DNA of 64,000 nucleotides from Agapetus fuscipes (Eukaryota; Arthropoda; Insecta; Trichoptera; Glossosomatidae). The stretch is from positions 18,957,298 through 19,021,297 of the forward strand of contig OX637342.1 in NCBI GenBank assembly GCA_951799405.1, in the 5' to 3' direction. The number at the start of each line of letters is the position of its first letter. Within the stretch, counting starts at the first letter, position 1. The notes beneath the pieces were generated by a model that made no database searches, had not been told where the DNA came from, and was given only the letters and a program-made list of their open reading frames with translations. A program made the translations under genes and the position numbers. Positions 1 through 12,500 of this stretch are shown here, piece by piece.

Positions 1-49
1 TATTTAGAATAATAGTACAATTATAGTTAACTAAAATAGAATTACACTT

Positions 50-335
50 GAAAATATCGGGTCTTGGGGTATGTTGTTTCAACATTAGCTTATGTGACTT
101 TAAACAGAAAAAAATCTACTTATATGATTTCATAAGTTTGTCCTTTTCATTCAGTATAAAGTTGATAAGCTACCGTTGAAATGAAACACCCTTTGGCCCG
201 GTATTTTCAACGCTAGCATATGTGGCTTTTAACTGATAAAAAAAATTACCCACACGATAGACATAAGTGCGTCTCTATCATTCAGTATAAAGTCGCTATG
301 CTAATGTTGAAAATACTGGGCCTTAGTATATTCTA
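50..335. repeat. Two tandem copies of a short hairpin (MITE-like) repeat
   Basis: Two adjacent units (about 85-185 and 205-330) each begin with a TTTCAAC..TAGC motif and end with its inverted complement, so each can fold back on itself. Both carry the internal phrase CATTCAGTATAAAGT. A third copy lies at 20034-20145. The short size, inverted ends and lack of coding suggest a non-autonomous DNA element. I cannot assign a superfamily. Confidence 0.55.
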
Positions 336-1287
336 ATACACAGAAGATTTTATATGTTAATGAGATTGCAACAATATATTTTTAGAAGAATACAATATGT
401 TACTTACATCTTCAAGTTGAAATTGTTCTGGGTTTCTTATAAACTCTTCCATTTTTCTGTAAAAAAATTTTTAAGGAAAACACTTTAATACTTCCTGTTG
501 AAACTTCCATCATTCTACATGTTTTATTAGTGCATTGATAAATATAAATTTAGGCTCATCAGATTATAACTATTTTTATAAGTACCTAATAATTTCAAAC
601 TTCCAAGTGCACTTTTTATAGTAGGTAATAGGGAAGATAAAATATGGATTTGGATCATTGAATTATGATATAGTGGACTGGATCATGTTTAAACCCAAAT
701 ATATCTGTTTCAACTTGCATTAATCCAATTAATAGTCCTTAGTTAGAAAGAGAACAAGAATACTCTCAGTGTGACTACATTCTAAACAGAAAAGCAATAA
801 TATTGTGCTTCAATGTTAGCATCCTGAGAGTTTCTGTTTAACCTGTTTTTATTAAAAAAAAAAAAAACAAATATACAACCATACATGGCAGAAACAAAAT
901 TATAAAATTGCTGCATATCTACACCACTATTATGTTTGACAGGACTGTCTTGACAGTTGTGTCGTGGACAACGCTTCATTGCTATAAACCAGTTTCTAGT
1001 CCATTATATTATTTATCAATGGTTTGGATCATCATTTTATAATGTTGTCAGTTATTTTCCAGTTGAAAAAATGTTACTTCACATCTTCTCTATGGCAACA
1101 CATCCTAGGTGCTTTTGTAAATTTAATAAATAATAATTACTTATTGATACAAATTAAACTGTTTATTAACAAAATATATTGTTTTATTTTATATTATTTT
1201 TTTAACATAATTCACAACTTATCTTAAACCAAGGATATAAACATGCAATATTTTACACTATACATATTATATTAGTTAGAATTTCTT
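336..1287. other. AT-rich stretch with nothing recognised
   Basis: AT-rich, with a run of A around 856-867. The small open frames here have no recognisable protein character. No repeat family seen elsewhere in the window was spotted. Confidence 0.5.
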
Positions 1288-1295
1288 TTCTAGAC

Positions 1296-1866
1296 CAGTG
1301 TTCCGCAAAGCGTGTGCCGCGGCACACTGGTGTACCGTGGTCATCAGTTGGTGTGCCGCGGAAAAAAGTCAAGGTTTTGTTAAGATAATACACCTAAAAA
1401 TAGCTGAGAGCTATATGAGCAGGCGCTTTGTTGGGCGAGGGGCGAGACGGCCTCCTCTAAAAAACTAAAATTTTCCGAAGTAGAGGTAGGACATTTTTGG
1501 CTGCATATAAAAAATGAGTATCCACTGCTTCCAAAGCGTGCTATTGCAATTCTATTACCATTTGCCACTACCCACTTATGCGAATTGGGATTTTCAACTC
1601 TCACTACTATAAAATTGAAAAAAGAGAGCGCCTGAGGACGATCAATGAAGAGATGAGAGCAGCCTTATCAACGATTGCTCCATATTTTGATCGACTGTGC
1701 TCAGTTAAACAGGCTCACATTTCTCACTAAGCATCTTTTTATATAAGGTATATTGATTTTAGTAATAAATAAATATTAAATAGTCATTGTTTTTTTCTTT
1801 GGTGTACCTCTAAATTTTTTTGATTTGATAGGTGTACCTTGAACACAAAAAGTTTGCGGAACACTG
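1296..1866 (+). mobile_element. hAT-family element, internally deleted, with decayed transposase C-terminus
   Basis: The ends are inverted copies of CAGTGTTCCGCAAA, and the element is flanked on both sides by the perfect 8-bp duplication TTCTAGAC (1288-1295 and 1867-1874), the hAT signature. Roughly 1540-1730 on the plus strand reads as the C-terminal dimerisation region of a hAT transposase (phrases such as ATTHLCELGFSTL and INEEMRAALSTIAPYFDRL). These two parts are in different frames, so there is at least one frameshift. At 571 bp it cannot be autonomous. Confidence 0.85.
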
Positions 1867-1973
1867 TTCTAGACTACTCCTGAGGATGCCTTTTTGAGGC
1901 GAAAATATTCAAGCCAAAAAATAAAAATAAAATTGTAAGTGAATTAAAACTGTGTTCATTTTTACAATAAACT

Positions 1974-4056
1974 TTATACAATAAAATAATTCTTATCCAA
2001 AATGGCGTCATTGTGTGAGAATAATTTATCTTTTGAGAGGTCATACATGTAGAATATTGGATATGGAATGATGGCGGTGAGGAATATGTACGTCCAGTAA
2101 GGCAAAGGGGACGAAGATCCGAATGGCCAACACCAGAAGCCCCGTCGAGCCGCATCTCTTGTGTGATGGGTCACAAAGGCTGCCAACGCGGCCCAACCAA
2201 ACGTGTGCAGGCGCTGCCAACCTCGTAAATGTGACAGGAAGATAACGCAACCTGCAATGCCGGCAGCGAGCGTGGAGCAGTGCAACAGTGGCCGCCTCCT
2301 GAGCAAGTGGACATCCTGGCGCACAAACACTTTGAATACAATGGGGAAAGAAACAACTGACACACGTAGGAACGCGCGAAAATAGTCTCTTGGCGCATTA
2401 CCGAAGAAACCAAATTATCATCTACAATTTAAGTTGCCAAGATATATCAACAAATCTAATCTGATCTATAATCTAAGTTGTAAAGATATGTAACATTAAG
2501 GATTCACATTATATGCATTTTCCCAAGCAGACACGTATAAGTTGGCACTTGCACATGCCGCATGTGGACTAACAATATAAAAACCCAAATCTCAAATGAA
2601 CAACACCCTGCAACTCTTGCCGACCTTCCCTGAAACAGGGGTGACATTGCCAAAGTGAACCATTTTCTACAGCATGGGTGGATACTTTCTTTGTATACTT
2701 TCAAAATTTGGTAGGTGAGAATGACCGTGGTGATGAGACTTCCAGCCCAGGCATCATTAGTTTGTCAAGCGTGGGCTCAACGGACGACCAAAATGTCTAA
2801 GAACACCACTGTAAGAGTTCAGGTAAGAGCCGCAGGAGTTTCAAGCTTCGTGCGAGATTAGGTTTATTTAATAAGTAAACATGCAGCACTTGTAAGTGTG
2901 AACTTACTTGTGTCTGCTTATGAGCATGAGCATTAAATATAACCCTTATGACAATATATCTTGGCAACTTACTTATATTCCAGAGCAGAGGTGCCCATAC
3001 GGTCGATCGCGGGAGGTTTTAAGGTCGATGGCCGAGGATAACTAAGTTTTCAGGGATCGATCTTAAAACTGTAGTTTTTTGCAAAAAAAAGCGACATAAA
3101 GGAATATGAAGTTTTATGAAGATCGAACTATCTGCTTGGCGTTCTCTTTCGCAATATGGAGCGCGCGCAGTATGTTGTCAGCAGAGAATATCCCCAACTA
3201 CAAACATTTTGTGGAGGACCACCAATGTCACGCTTTGACATCTGCATCAAGATAATTTTTATTTTTATATTGTCCCAGTATTATTTCAATTTCTTTTTGT
3301 AATGTTAGAGATTAAAAAATTAATACAGATTTGACATTTCGCACTCAATGTAGTTTTACTTATGCTTATTAATATTTATAATAAACATTTATACATTATG
3401 AATTATGAGTTATATTTGGTGGGCTAAACAGTTAAAATGTCGATCTCCTATTCATAAATTTTTGCTAGGTTGATCGCCTCAAGAAAAAGTATGGGCACCC
3501 CTGTTCTAGAGAAATAAATCTGAGATAAACGTGTTTACTACAGGATCCTTCCATCATCAAACGACACAAATGAGACAGATAGGATTGAGAATGTAGCCTT
3601 TACCTGTGTCGCCACGTTAAATGAAACAAAGTAACTTATTTTACATAAACTGTTTATGTAGGTGGTTTAAAAGTCTCTTATACTCCTCTGCTCAATATTT
3701 GTTGGCTGTAGGTGACAAAAACATACGCAACAATTTTGGATAAACGAAGTAAGAAGCAATTTACACAGGCAATAATAACCTACCTTCAGTTTGAAAGATT
3801 GAGCAGCGACGAAATGATCAAGGTCTATGGCAGAAGACAGAAAAGAGCACACGGCAATTTGAATCAACGTGTCCCTGGTTAGAAAATGCTGCTTTTCTTG
3901 TAGAGAAATAATACTCCAAGTCAGGGCTCCTATAACTCCATGAGTTGCGTTATCCAGAAGAGCCTTCGGCAAGGCGTCTTGAACTCCCTCAACTAGCGTG
4001 TCACCCACTAGAGCGCTGCCAACCAATGCCAAAGATATCAGAAGCTTAATAAACAT
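1974..4056 (-). CDS. TMEM267: TMEM267-like multipass membrane protein
   Basis: Two exons on the minus strand: exon 1 at 4056-3784 (91 codons, donor GTAGG) and exon 2 at 2315-1974 (113 codons plus stop, acceptor CAG). The junction is in phase 0 and reads SFKLK|DVHLLRRRPLLHCS, the conserved centre of the TMEM267 family (human C5orf28). The predicted protein is 204 residues, close to the family's length. It is rich in hydrophobic helices and carries the family's DNATHG, DLDHF, RRPLLHC and TTH-type motifs with conserved histidines (here FVTHHTRDA). The molecular function of the family is not established. The open frame running past 2315 to 2363 is intron, because only the acceptor before 2315 keeps phase and homology. 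The 1.5-kb intron holds three unrelated repeats. Recognition rests on remembered family motifs. Confidence 0.82.
2452..2686 (-). mobile_element. RTE-like 3'-end copy (truncated)
   Basis: Minus-strand copy of the window's commonest repeat: tail TCTAATCTGATCTATAATCT, then the conserved body up to CAGCATGGGTGG. It ends just short of the usual GGTTGG head. It lies in the TMEM267 intron. A short plus-strand piece of the same family lies at 2862-2978, and a stray tail at 2417-2447. Confidence 0.8.
2705..2752. repeat. Single arm of a foldback repeat
   Basis: Matches the right arm (GGTAGGTGAGAATGACCG.. followed by GATGAGACTTCCAG) of the foldback element seen complete at 53333-53507 and partly at 23167-23310. 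The left arm is absent here. Confidence 0.6.
2986..3503. mobile_element. Non-autonomous hAT element
   Basis: Inverted ends CAGAGGTGCCCATAC and GTATGGGCACCCCTG (one mismatch), flanked by TTCCAGAG on the left and TTCTAGAG on the right, an 8-bp duplication with one substitution. At 518 bp there is no intact coding. It lies in the TMEM267 intron, just downstream of an RTE fragment. Confidence 0.8.
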
Positions 4057-4059
4057 TTA

Positions 4060-4873
4060 AAACATTACTAAAGAAAGTAGACAAAATAACAAAATTACAA
4101 AACTTTTAATTCACACCGGTATTTTGACAATGTCGGTATTTATTTTGACAGCTGATAATTTGGGAATATATTTTTTTATTCTGGCAATGTATCAATTCAA
4201 AGAAGCGGGAAAATCAAACAATTCAAAATAGTTTTTGTTTTCTATTTCAAGTTTCAGGGTGCACGTAAACAACATTTTTTTCAAAACATTACAGCAAAGC
4301 ATTTTGTTAAGGTATAATTGTATCGTTTTCTTTTGAGCATTATCTAAATGTATCAATGCGAACCTGGGCCATAAAGTCAAGTGCAGCAATAATGATAAGA
4401 ACAAATTAAAGTTTATTTTTTCAATGCGGACAATATTATTCATACAAGATGAGAAATGCAAATCAACGTATCAACCATTTACTATGATTCAGTCTGCTCC
4501 CAAACAGTGAAAAAGGTTATTTTATTTTCAAAAAAATATACATGAATTTGGTGGTAATCAACTCAAACCCAAATACATTAAACCTCACAGCCAAAAAAAA
4601 ATTGTTTGCTTTTTCCCTAGCAATCCGGTCGTGTGGTCAATGACAATTCATGGGTCCAGTCTATAAAGATTTAAAAAATATATATATATGGTCCAAGTAG
4701 GGTCATTCTTAGAACTCAAATTAATCGGCGAGATTCGAACCCGAGCTCTCGCCAACATGAGTAACAATGAGTACTTTTTTTATTTTAGTGGTGATTCATA
4801 CAGGGGCAAATTTTATTTACATTATTTGTCATAGTTTATCAATTAATTCTTCAGAAATTAAAGTGCGTACAAC
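4060..4873. other. Intergenic, AT-rich, with small repeat fragments
   Basis: Upstream flank of TMEM267. It includes a fragment of a dispersed repeat (CCCTAGCAATCCGG, about 4614-4660; see 20720-20905) and, at about 4727-4757, a short piece of the tRNA-headed SINE (GATTCGAACCCGAGCTCTCG). No gene seen. The promoter of TMEM267 must lie close to 4057, but no core element could be picked out. Confidence 0.4.
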
Positions 4874-6131
4874 CAGGCCCGGATTAAGAGCACTGGAGGC
4901 CCTGGGGCGGAAAAAAATCAAAGGGGCCTCCTCTCTCCCACCTCTCCCCACTAATCTAATCTAAGTTGCAAAGATACGTTACATTGGGAATTCATATTAT
5001 ATGCATTCTCACAAAAAAGACACGTACAAGTTCGTGCTTGCAATACATGTGATCCTACAACATAAAAACCCAAATCTCAAATGGGCATACACCCTGCAAC
5101 TCTTGCCGTCCTTCCTTTACACAGGGGTGACATTGGCAGAGTGAACCCTTTTTTATAGCATGGTTGGTCAGCCTCATACCAGCCTATAAGTCACGGAACA
5201 GCCTACGCCCACGCGGCACGCCCACCAAAAAAAATATATATATAGTAGTATACTACTTAATACTTCGAATCAAAACGATTACTGACGGCTTTTTACGTTT
5301 ATTTTTAGGGAAGCTGTTCAGAAAGTCTATGTCAATACATGTTGAAATATTTCCTATGCAATTTCATACAAGCTGCCATGGACGTCTTTTTATCCCGCCG
5401 GCCCCTTTTTATTTGAACCACAAAAAAAATAAAAGACAATAATATCTAGTTTAATCATGAAGCAATTGAAATCTTAAGCTCCGGGATAATAAGTTTAACA
5501 GAAAGGAGGAGACATCAAGGTTGGACAAGTTATGGAACCCAGCCCTCCGTAGATGTTCAAAAAGACCGCCAAATAATATTTCCAAGATGGACGGGACCTT
5601 TACAACCAATGAGAATAAACTTAGCACGCCTGCGCAAGTACAGACCAATGGAATTACTTGTGACTCGCTGACGTCATTGCGGGCCAATCAGATTGCGAGC
5701 ATATCTGAGTCCTTGCGCAGCAATTGAGTTTTGATTTCTCACGAAAACATCAACAATACTAATTCAAAGGCTAGCGTTGCTTCCAGAACACATCCTGTAA
5801 GAAGATCACAGCGACTAGCCAACCGCTGATAATGCCCATCGGAGCAATGGGCGAAACTGTCCGGAATGAATCAACCAGACCACGGCTACATAGTCCGAAA
5901 AAAGTTATTGCTGTGTCAATAATATCTTCTTTACCTAATATTTAAAAAGTCTTTGGGAGCCCCCTCGGTCGTGAGTGCCTAAAAATCCTGGGCCCACGTA
6001 CAAATTTATGTCGATTTTTTTTTTAATTGTTTATTTGTAAAACGTCTCGGGGGGGCCTATGACGCGGGGGCCCCATGACGCGGGAGCCCTAGTGCGGTCG
6101 CAACGTTCGAACTGCCCTTAATTCGAGCCTG
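4874..6131. mobile_element. hAT-like non-autonomous element with CAGGCCCGGATTAAG ends
   Basis: The left end is CAGGCCCGGATTAAGAGC. The right end is GCCCTTAATTCGAGCCTG, an inverted copy with a few differences. Flanks are CGTACAAC and TGTACACC, a plausible but eroded 8-bp duplication (6 of 8). It contains an RTE 3' copy (4951-5199) and a GC-richer, promoter-like stretch at about 5500-5730. No intact transposase. A related element ends at 15490. Confidence 0.6.
4951..5199 (-). mobile_element. RTE-like 3'-end copy
   Basis: Minus-strand copy with tail CTAATCTAATCTAAG and head ending CCTATAAGTCACGGAACA. It is inserted inside the hAT-like element, so it is younger than that element. Confidence 0.8.
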
Positions 6132-6528
6132 TGTACACCTGCTCGTGAATGACGATAATAAAGTCTGTATATCTATGTATCTATCTATATATTTGCAAAG
6201 ATAATTTCTCATGATAACGATAAGAAAAATATGGATGAAAACCTGTCATGAGCACTTCCTATGTAAGTAATTATCATCAAAAACTATTATTTGTATCAGT
6301 ATCTTCTTTTTTATCCTGGGGATTAATTGATTAAATAACTCCATCGTTTATTATCACTGGTTTTGTCCACGCATTCATTTGACGTTTAAGTTTTCCAATT
6401 TAAATTTGGCAGCTCAAATATTAATAGATGTATAAAGTTTCCCCTGTGAGTTATTTTATTGAATACACAGTGTTTCGTATTGGCAAATGTTGAGCTTATG
6501 TTTTATATTTATTTAAATCAAACACAGC

Positions 6529-9500
6529 ATGGAAACTACTATCGACGAGATAAAGGGGGTAAGCACATTAATTGTCAAATACCTATACACAAACATCTAA
6601 GTAGGTACGCGCTATTTTAGTAATAAAAAAAAATTTTGATGTAATCTACAGATCATTTTATCAGCTGTAGGTAGGTACTCAAGGGTAGAGACGGTAGAGT
6701 ATATACTTATGCATTAGTAAGAAGGTGTGTGCGTGACTGGACTGCTTATACTCATATGAGCAATGATTTTGTAAGAGAGGAATGTGGTATAAGAGAAAGT
6801 GTGAAAGTGAAGATTAAAAGAAGTATGCTAAGATGGTTTGGGCATAATATGGAGAGAATGAATGATGAAAGATTGACGAAGAAAGTGTATGTTGCAAGAA
6901 TAGAAGGATGTCGTGGTAGAGGAAGACCGAGAAAGGTATGGATGGACCAAATTTCCGAAATAGCGAATGAATGGAATATCCATAATAAAAGGAGAGCTTG
7001 TATGAAATAGGTTATGACTCTGGATGAAATGAAAGAAGTAGATATGTAAGGACCGAAAAAAATGGCGGCTGATCTGTACCTAATGTAGGCGGCTAAGGCC
7101 AAGAATCAATTTTGATTTTAATAGATGTTACCTAGATGTAGATTTTCTAGTGTATAACTGAATGTAATTAATTGCTTGTATTCCTTGACTTATAGGTTGG
7201 TATGAGGCTGACCACCCATACTGTAAAAAAATGGTTCACTTGGCCAATGTCACTCCTGTGTCTGGGAAGGTCGGCATTGTAGGGCTTATGTTCATTTCTA
7301 ATCTAATCTAATCTAAGTTGCAAGGATATGTTACATTGGAGATTCACATTACATGCATTCTCACAACCAGACACGTACAAGTTCGCGCTTGCACATGCCT
7401 CATGTGAACCTACAACATAAAAACCAAATCTCAAATGGACATACACCCTGCAACTCTTGCCGTCCTTCCCTGAGACAGGGGTGACATTGGCAAAGTGAAC
7501 CATTTTTACAGCATGGGTGGTCAGCCGCATACCAACCTATAAGTCAAGGAACTTCATTTGAGGTTTGGATTTTATTTGTAAGTACACATTCAGCATTTGT
7601 AAGCGCGAACTACACGTGTGTTTGTGGGCATACATCTGAGAGCTTTAAATGAAAATATCCTTGCAACTTAGATTATATATTATAGATTATATTATAGTAT
7701 CTGTAAACCGACATAATACCCTTAGATTGGGTTTTTATGCTGTACGTCCATATGGGGCATGTGCAAGCGCGAACTTATACGTGTCTGCTTGTGGGAATGC
7801 ATTTAATATGAATTTCAAATGTAAAATAGCTTTGCAACTTAGATTACAGATTTAAATCCCTTTTTATTTTGTTTGTTTTTTTTTTATTTGCATCAAATAA
7901 AAGAAAATATCCCTTTTATAAGTTTTTTGCTGAACAAAGAAACTACTTATAATAAAAAGCTTTCCAATTTTGCCGATAGATGTCAATATATTTTTCATAC
8001 ATTTCAATGCATAAAGATCTATAAGGGTTTATGAGTGTATTTTAATAGGCGACTCAAACACATACGCGGATGGTACACTTTTGCAACATATATACAAAAT
8101 TTGATTCACTATACATTGGGAACGTGTTTCATCTGCTGTGATGGCATTGATTTTGAAAATCGAAACTCCAAGTGATTGACGACCAAGTAGGACAATATAA
8201 TAAAGGATGACAAGAATAACAGATCAACATTTAGGTACGGATTACGATTATTAAAACATTTTAAAATTAAGAATAAGAATATTCTACCGAAATCGCAGAA
8301 GCGTATAAGGACAGAAAAAATGGCGGTTGATATGTAATGTTGGTGGCCGGGTTTTTTATTTATTTTTAAATTAGAATTTGTTTTTTGTTTAGTTTTTGAT
8401 GTTCATATATAATATTATTATTTAATCGGTATTATAGCCGCGGGGATCAAGACAGGTTATTTGGAACCGGATAACGCTGGTTCGAATCCCGCGACGATAA
8501 CTTCGACCCTGGTTCAACAGATGCCGTTGCATGCACACAAGCTTCTGCTTTCGCATGAAGACAACTGGCCAGGTAAAATAGGTTGGTGGATTGCATTCCT
8601 TTCCACAAATCTATTTTAAAAAAAAATGGTTTTAAAAATGTAATTTATTGTGTTTTTTCTTTGACTTATAGGTTGGTATGCGGCTGACCACCCATGCTGT
8701 AGAAAATGGTTCACTTTGCCAATATCACCCCTGTTTCAAGGAAGATCTGCAAGAGTTGCAGGGCTTATACATTCATTTGAGTTGCGTTTTTATATTGTAG
8801 GTCTGCGTGTCTGCTTGTGGGAATGCATTAATATGAATCTCAAATGATATAGTATATCTTTGAATCTTAGATTTATATTTAGATCGCCTGATTGCAAATA
8901 ATGATTTATGGAACGTTTATAACAATAGGTACATTCTTTTTCAGGTAAGTCTTCAGGACCAAATCTGGATATGGGGAGGAGTACTATTAGGATTATGGAT
9001 AATTTTAGCTGCCATTGTTTTGGGACTGTGTTTGAGAATGCGAAAGATCGCCAAACATTTAAATACATCACAGGGGTAAGTGTCAACATATTTATTTCTT
9101 TATCTAAAAATAAAGGCGTCGAAACGATCCACCAAAATTCCTTCTGCTTGTTGATCTCACACGGTTTTGAGAATATAGGATTCTTGGCAACCGATAAAAA
9201 AGTGTTCTTTAGCTCAATAATTTCCAAAGTGTGAGTGAACTTCTTTAATAGATTTGTGAAGGGGAATGCAATTCACCAACCTATTTTGACTGGCCAGTAA
9301 TTGTCTTCATGCGAAAGCAAAAGCTTGTGTGCAATGGCATTTGTTGTACCGGGGTCGAAATTATTAATAATAATAATATTAAGATGATTTATTTGGTGAG
9401 CACTGTTTTTGTGTGTATCACACCTTAAGAGCCCTCTGCGAGCTTGGTCGTCGCTGAAGAAAGCGCCAATTCTCAAGCAAGATCCAGTTGTTGGAAGGTT

Positions 9501-12500
9501 GGATGGACGTTTTAAGTGACCGGTCTTTGGTAAAGGCTTATGAATTTTTCAACCCAGCGAAGAGTACATTTTGAATATAATTGGTATATTTGAAATATAA
9601 ATGGTATATTTTTTGTGCTTTGCCGGGATTCGAATCCACAACCTTCCATTTACGAGTCCGAAGTGCTATCACTGGACTACGGACCGGTCCAAGAAATGCC
9701 AACACCCCGAGAGCAACATCATGCTATCGTAATTTCGTCTGATGACCCAAAATGTAAGGGCAGCGATCTCGATAAGACCATCAAGAGAGCTATAAATGTT
9801 CGCTCTCTGGGAATAGGGATAACAGGAATGCGAAAAACTGGTAAAAACAAAATCATAGTGACAGTACCTACCTTAGAGGATAAAAGTAAGTTTACCACAG
9901 AACTTGGAAAGCAAATTAATAACATAAAAATAAGAGAACCAAAAAACTTCAGCCCTCTTGTGAAAATAAAGGGAATAATAAAGGACACCAAAGAGGAAGA
10001 TATATTACAATCCTTGAAACTACAGAATAAGAGTCTGGCTATTGACTTTGATAAAGAAATTACTCTTAAATATAAAACACGGAATAGGAACCCCCTTCTA
10101 TGCAATGCAATCCTTCAAGTGTGTCCTGCAAACTGGAAAACATTGATAAATGCGGAAAAGATAAATGTGGGCTACCAACGACTAGCTGTTGAAGACATGT
10201 CACCTCTAGTACAATGCTACAGATGTTTGGGTTTTGGACACACCCAAAAAGTTTGCGAAGAAAAGGAAAAATGTCATCACTGTGCGGGAGAACACAAGTT
10301 TTTAGCATGTCCTAACAGGGCTTCTGATTCTATATGTGGAAACTGTACATCCGAATCAGGATGCCATAGGTCCACTAGCTATGATTGTCCTGTTAGGAAA
10401 ATTATGGAAGCACGAGCAAGAGATAGAGTAGACTATGGAAACATATGTTGACAATGTCAATAAAGGAAACCATGCGGAATACAAGTACAGGAACATCCAA
10501 GATTATACTCCAGGAATAGATTGTTTGACAGTGATGTATCTCAATTCTAGAAGTGTTAAAAATAAAATGGATGATATTGAAGAAATTCTCAAGATGCATA
10601 ACACCGTCCATATCCTGGTTATAACGGAAACCTGGCTGAATGAAGGGGATGAGGCTTTTTTTAATATTGAAGGCTATCAAGGTGCATTTGCCAATCGCAT
10701 CAGTAGAAGAGGAGGAGGAGTGGCAATTTATACCCACAACATGTTAAGTAGAACCATCATCAAAACTACCACCACTGACAATTCTATTCTGGGCTTAAGT
10801 GTGCAAAGTAAACTTTTTAAAAAATTCAATATTTTTGCAATTTATAGGAAGCCTGACTCTGATTTGAGTGATTTTATGATTAATTTGGAAGCAGTGTTAC
10901 AAGATTCCAAACAAGACACACTAATCATAGGTGACTTCAACATTGACATAAATAAAGTCTCTCAATCTAATAAAAAATATTGCGATACGTTAGAGTCATA
11001 TAGTTTTTTCATATGTAACAGAGTATTTCCAACAAGAACCACAGAAACAAGTGAGTCTTTGATTGATCACATTATATCTAATAGGAATAGCATATGTTAT
11101 ACCATATCAAATATTGATACTCCAATCAGTGATCATAGCATTTTGATTATTGAGTATTACAATAGTTTAAAATTGAATTCAAACAATAGATTGCCCACAC
11201 CGATGCTCATGTACCCCAAAATAAACAATGTAATGCTGAAGGAATGTCTAAGGACTCAAAAATTTCCTTATGATGAAAGAGAAGATGTCAACTCAAATTA
11301 TGCTAAGTTTATAGAATGTTTTCATGGAGTGGTGGATTCTTGTAAATTTACACCTAAATTCAAAATAGGAGACAGACGTAAAGGAAACACACCTTGGTTT
11401 GACTCTAAATTGGACTCACTTATAAAAGAGAGAAATATAATTTTCAAACAGTGGAAGCAGGATCCTTCAAATGTGTCTCTGAAACATCTTAAAGTCAAAT
11501 TTAGAAATAAGGTCACAAATTATAGGAGATATATAAAAAATATGTACTATAAGGATGTCTTTTCACAAAATGCTAATAACCCTAGACAAACATGGAAAAC
11601 AATAAATTCAATCCTATCGAACACTACGAGAGATGAAAAAACCCAAGTTGATTGCATTTTAAAAGATGATACAGAGATAAAAGAACCAAATCAAATCTGC
11701 ACAGAATTCAATATTTTTTTTGCCTCAGTTGGTATTTCGTTGGCAGATAGAATTCAATCACTTTCAGGTGACACATGCACAATTAGAACTGTACCCAGAG
11801 CAAATTGTTTTTTTAGTTTGCCTAAAACAAGTAAATCGGAAATCTTGCTTATTATTTCAAATCTTAAGAAGAGATCAGCTCCTGGTGTTGATTGTATCAC
11901 GCCTGCGCTTGTCCAAATCTGTCAGGATCAGTTAGCTGATCACCTTGTACTTTTAATAAACGATTCACTGTCAAGTGGTATATTTCCAGATCAGCTTAAG
12001 ATAGCAAAAATAGTCCCGATTTATAAAGGCAACTGTAAAAAAAATGTTTCCAACTATCGACCAATCTCGATACTTTCAATATTTTCAAAAATATTTGAAC
12101 ATGTCATTAAAGATAGATTCACCGAATATCTCATTTCTAACAAGATTCTTGCACCACAACAGTATGGATTTCGAAAGCATTCTAACACAAAATGTGCAGT
12201 CTTTGATTTCATATCGAATTTACAAAAAAATTTAGATGATGGTCAATATGTCGCAGGCATTTTTGTAGATTTACAGAAAGCCTTTGATACGGTCGACCAC
12301 AAAATTCTGCTGAATAAATTGGAACATTTGGGAATCAAAGGAACTCCATTAAAACTGTTTACCAATTATCTTACAAATAGATCCTGTGCAGTTCAAATTG
12401 GGAAATTTTCCAGCGAATTCACTAAAATACAATGTGGTGTACCCCAAGGTTCTATTCTCGGGCCTCTTCTATTCCTTGTTTATATCAATGATATAACTAC

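Noticed and set aside
2316..2363. Extension of TMEM267 exon 2 upstream to 2363
   Set aside because: The phase-0 acceptor at 2316-2317 restores the conserved junction; the extension matches nothing in the family.
7303..7530. Open frames of 65-75 codons starting MRLTTH, repeated many times in the window (7303, 21165, 21934, 23618, 25959)
   Set aside because: They are readings of the RTE 3' untranslated repeat. They recur wherever the repeat does, change frame freely and have no protein character.
9615..9710. N-terminal 32 codons of the ORF1 frame
   Set aside because: They are antisense SINE sequence (tRNA-like unit). The retrotransposon begins at about 9706, after the CAACAC duplication.
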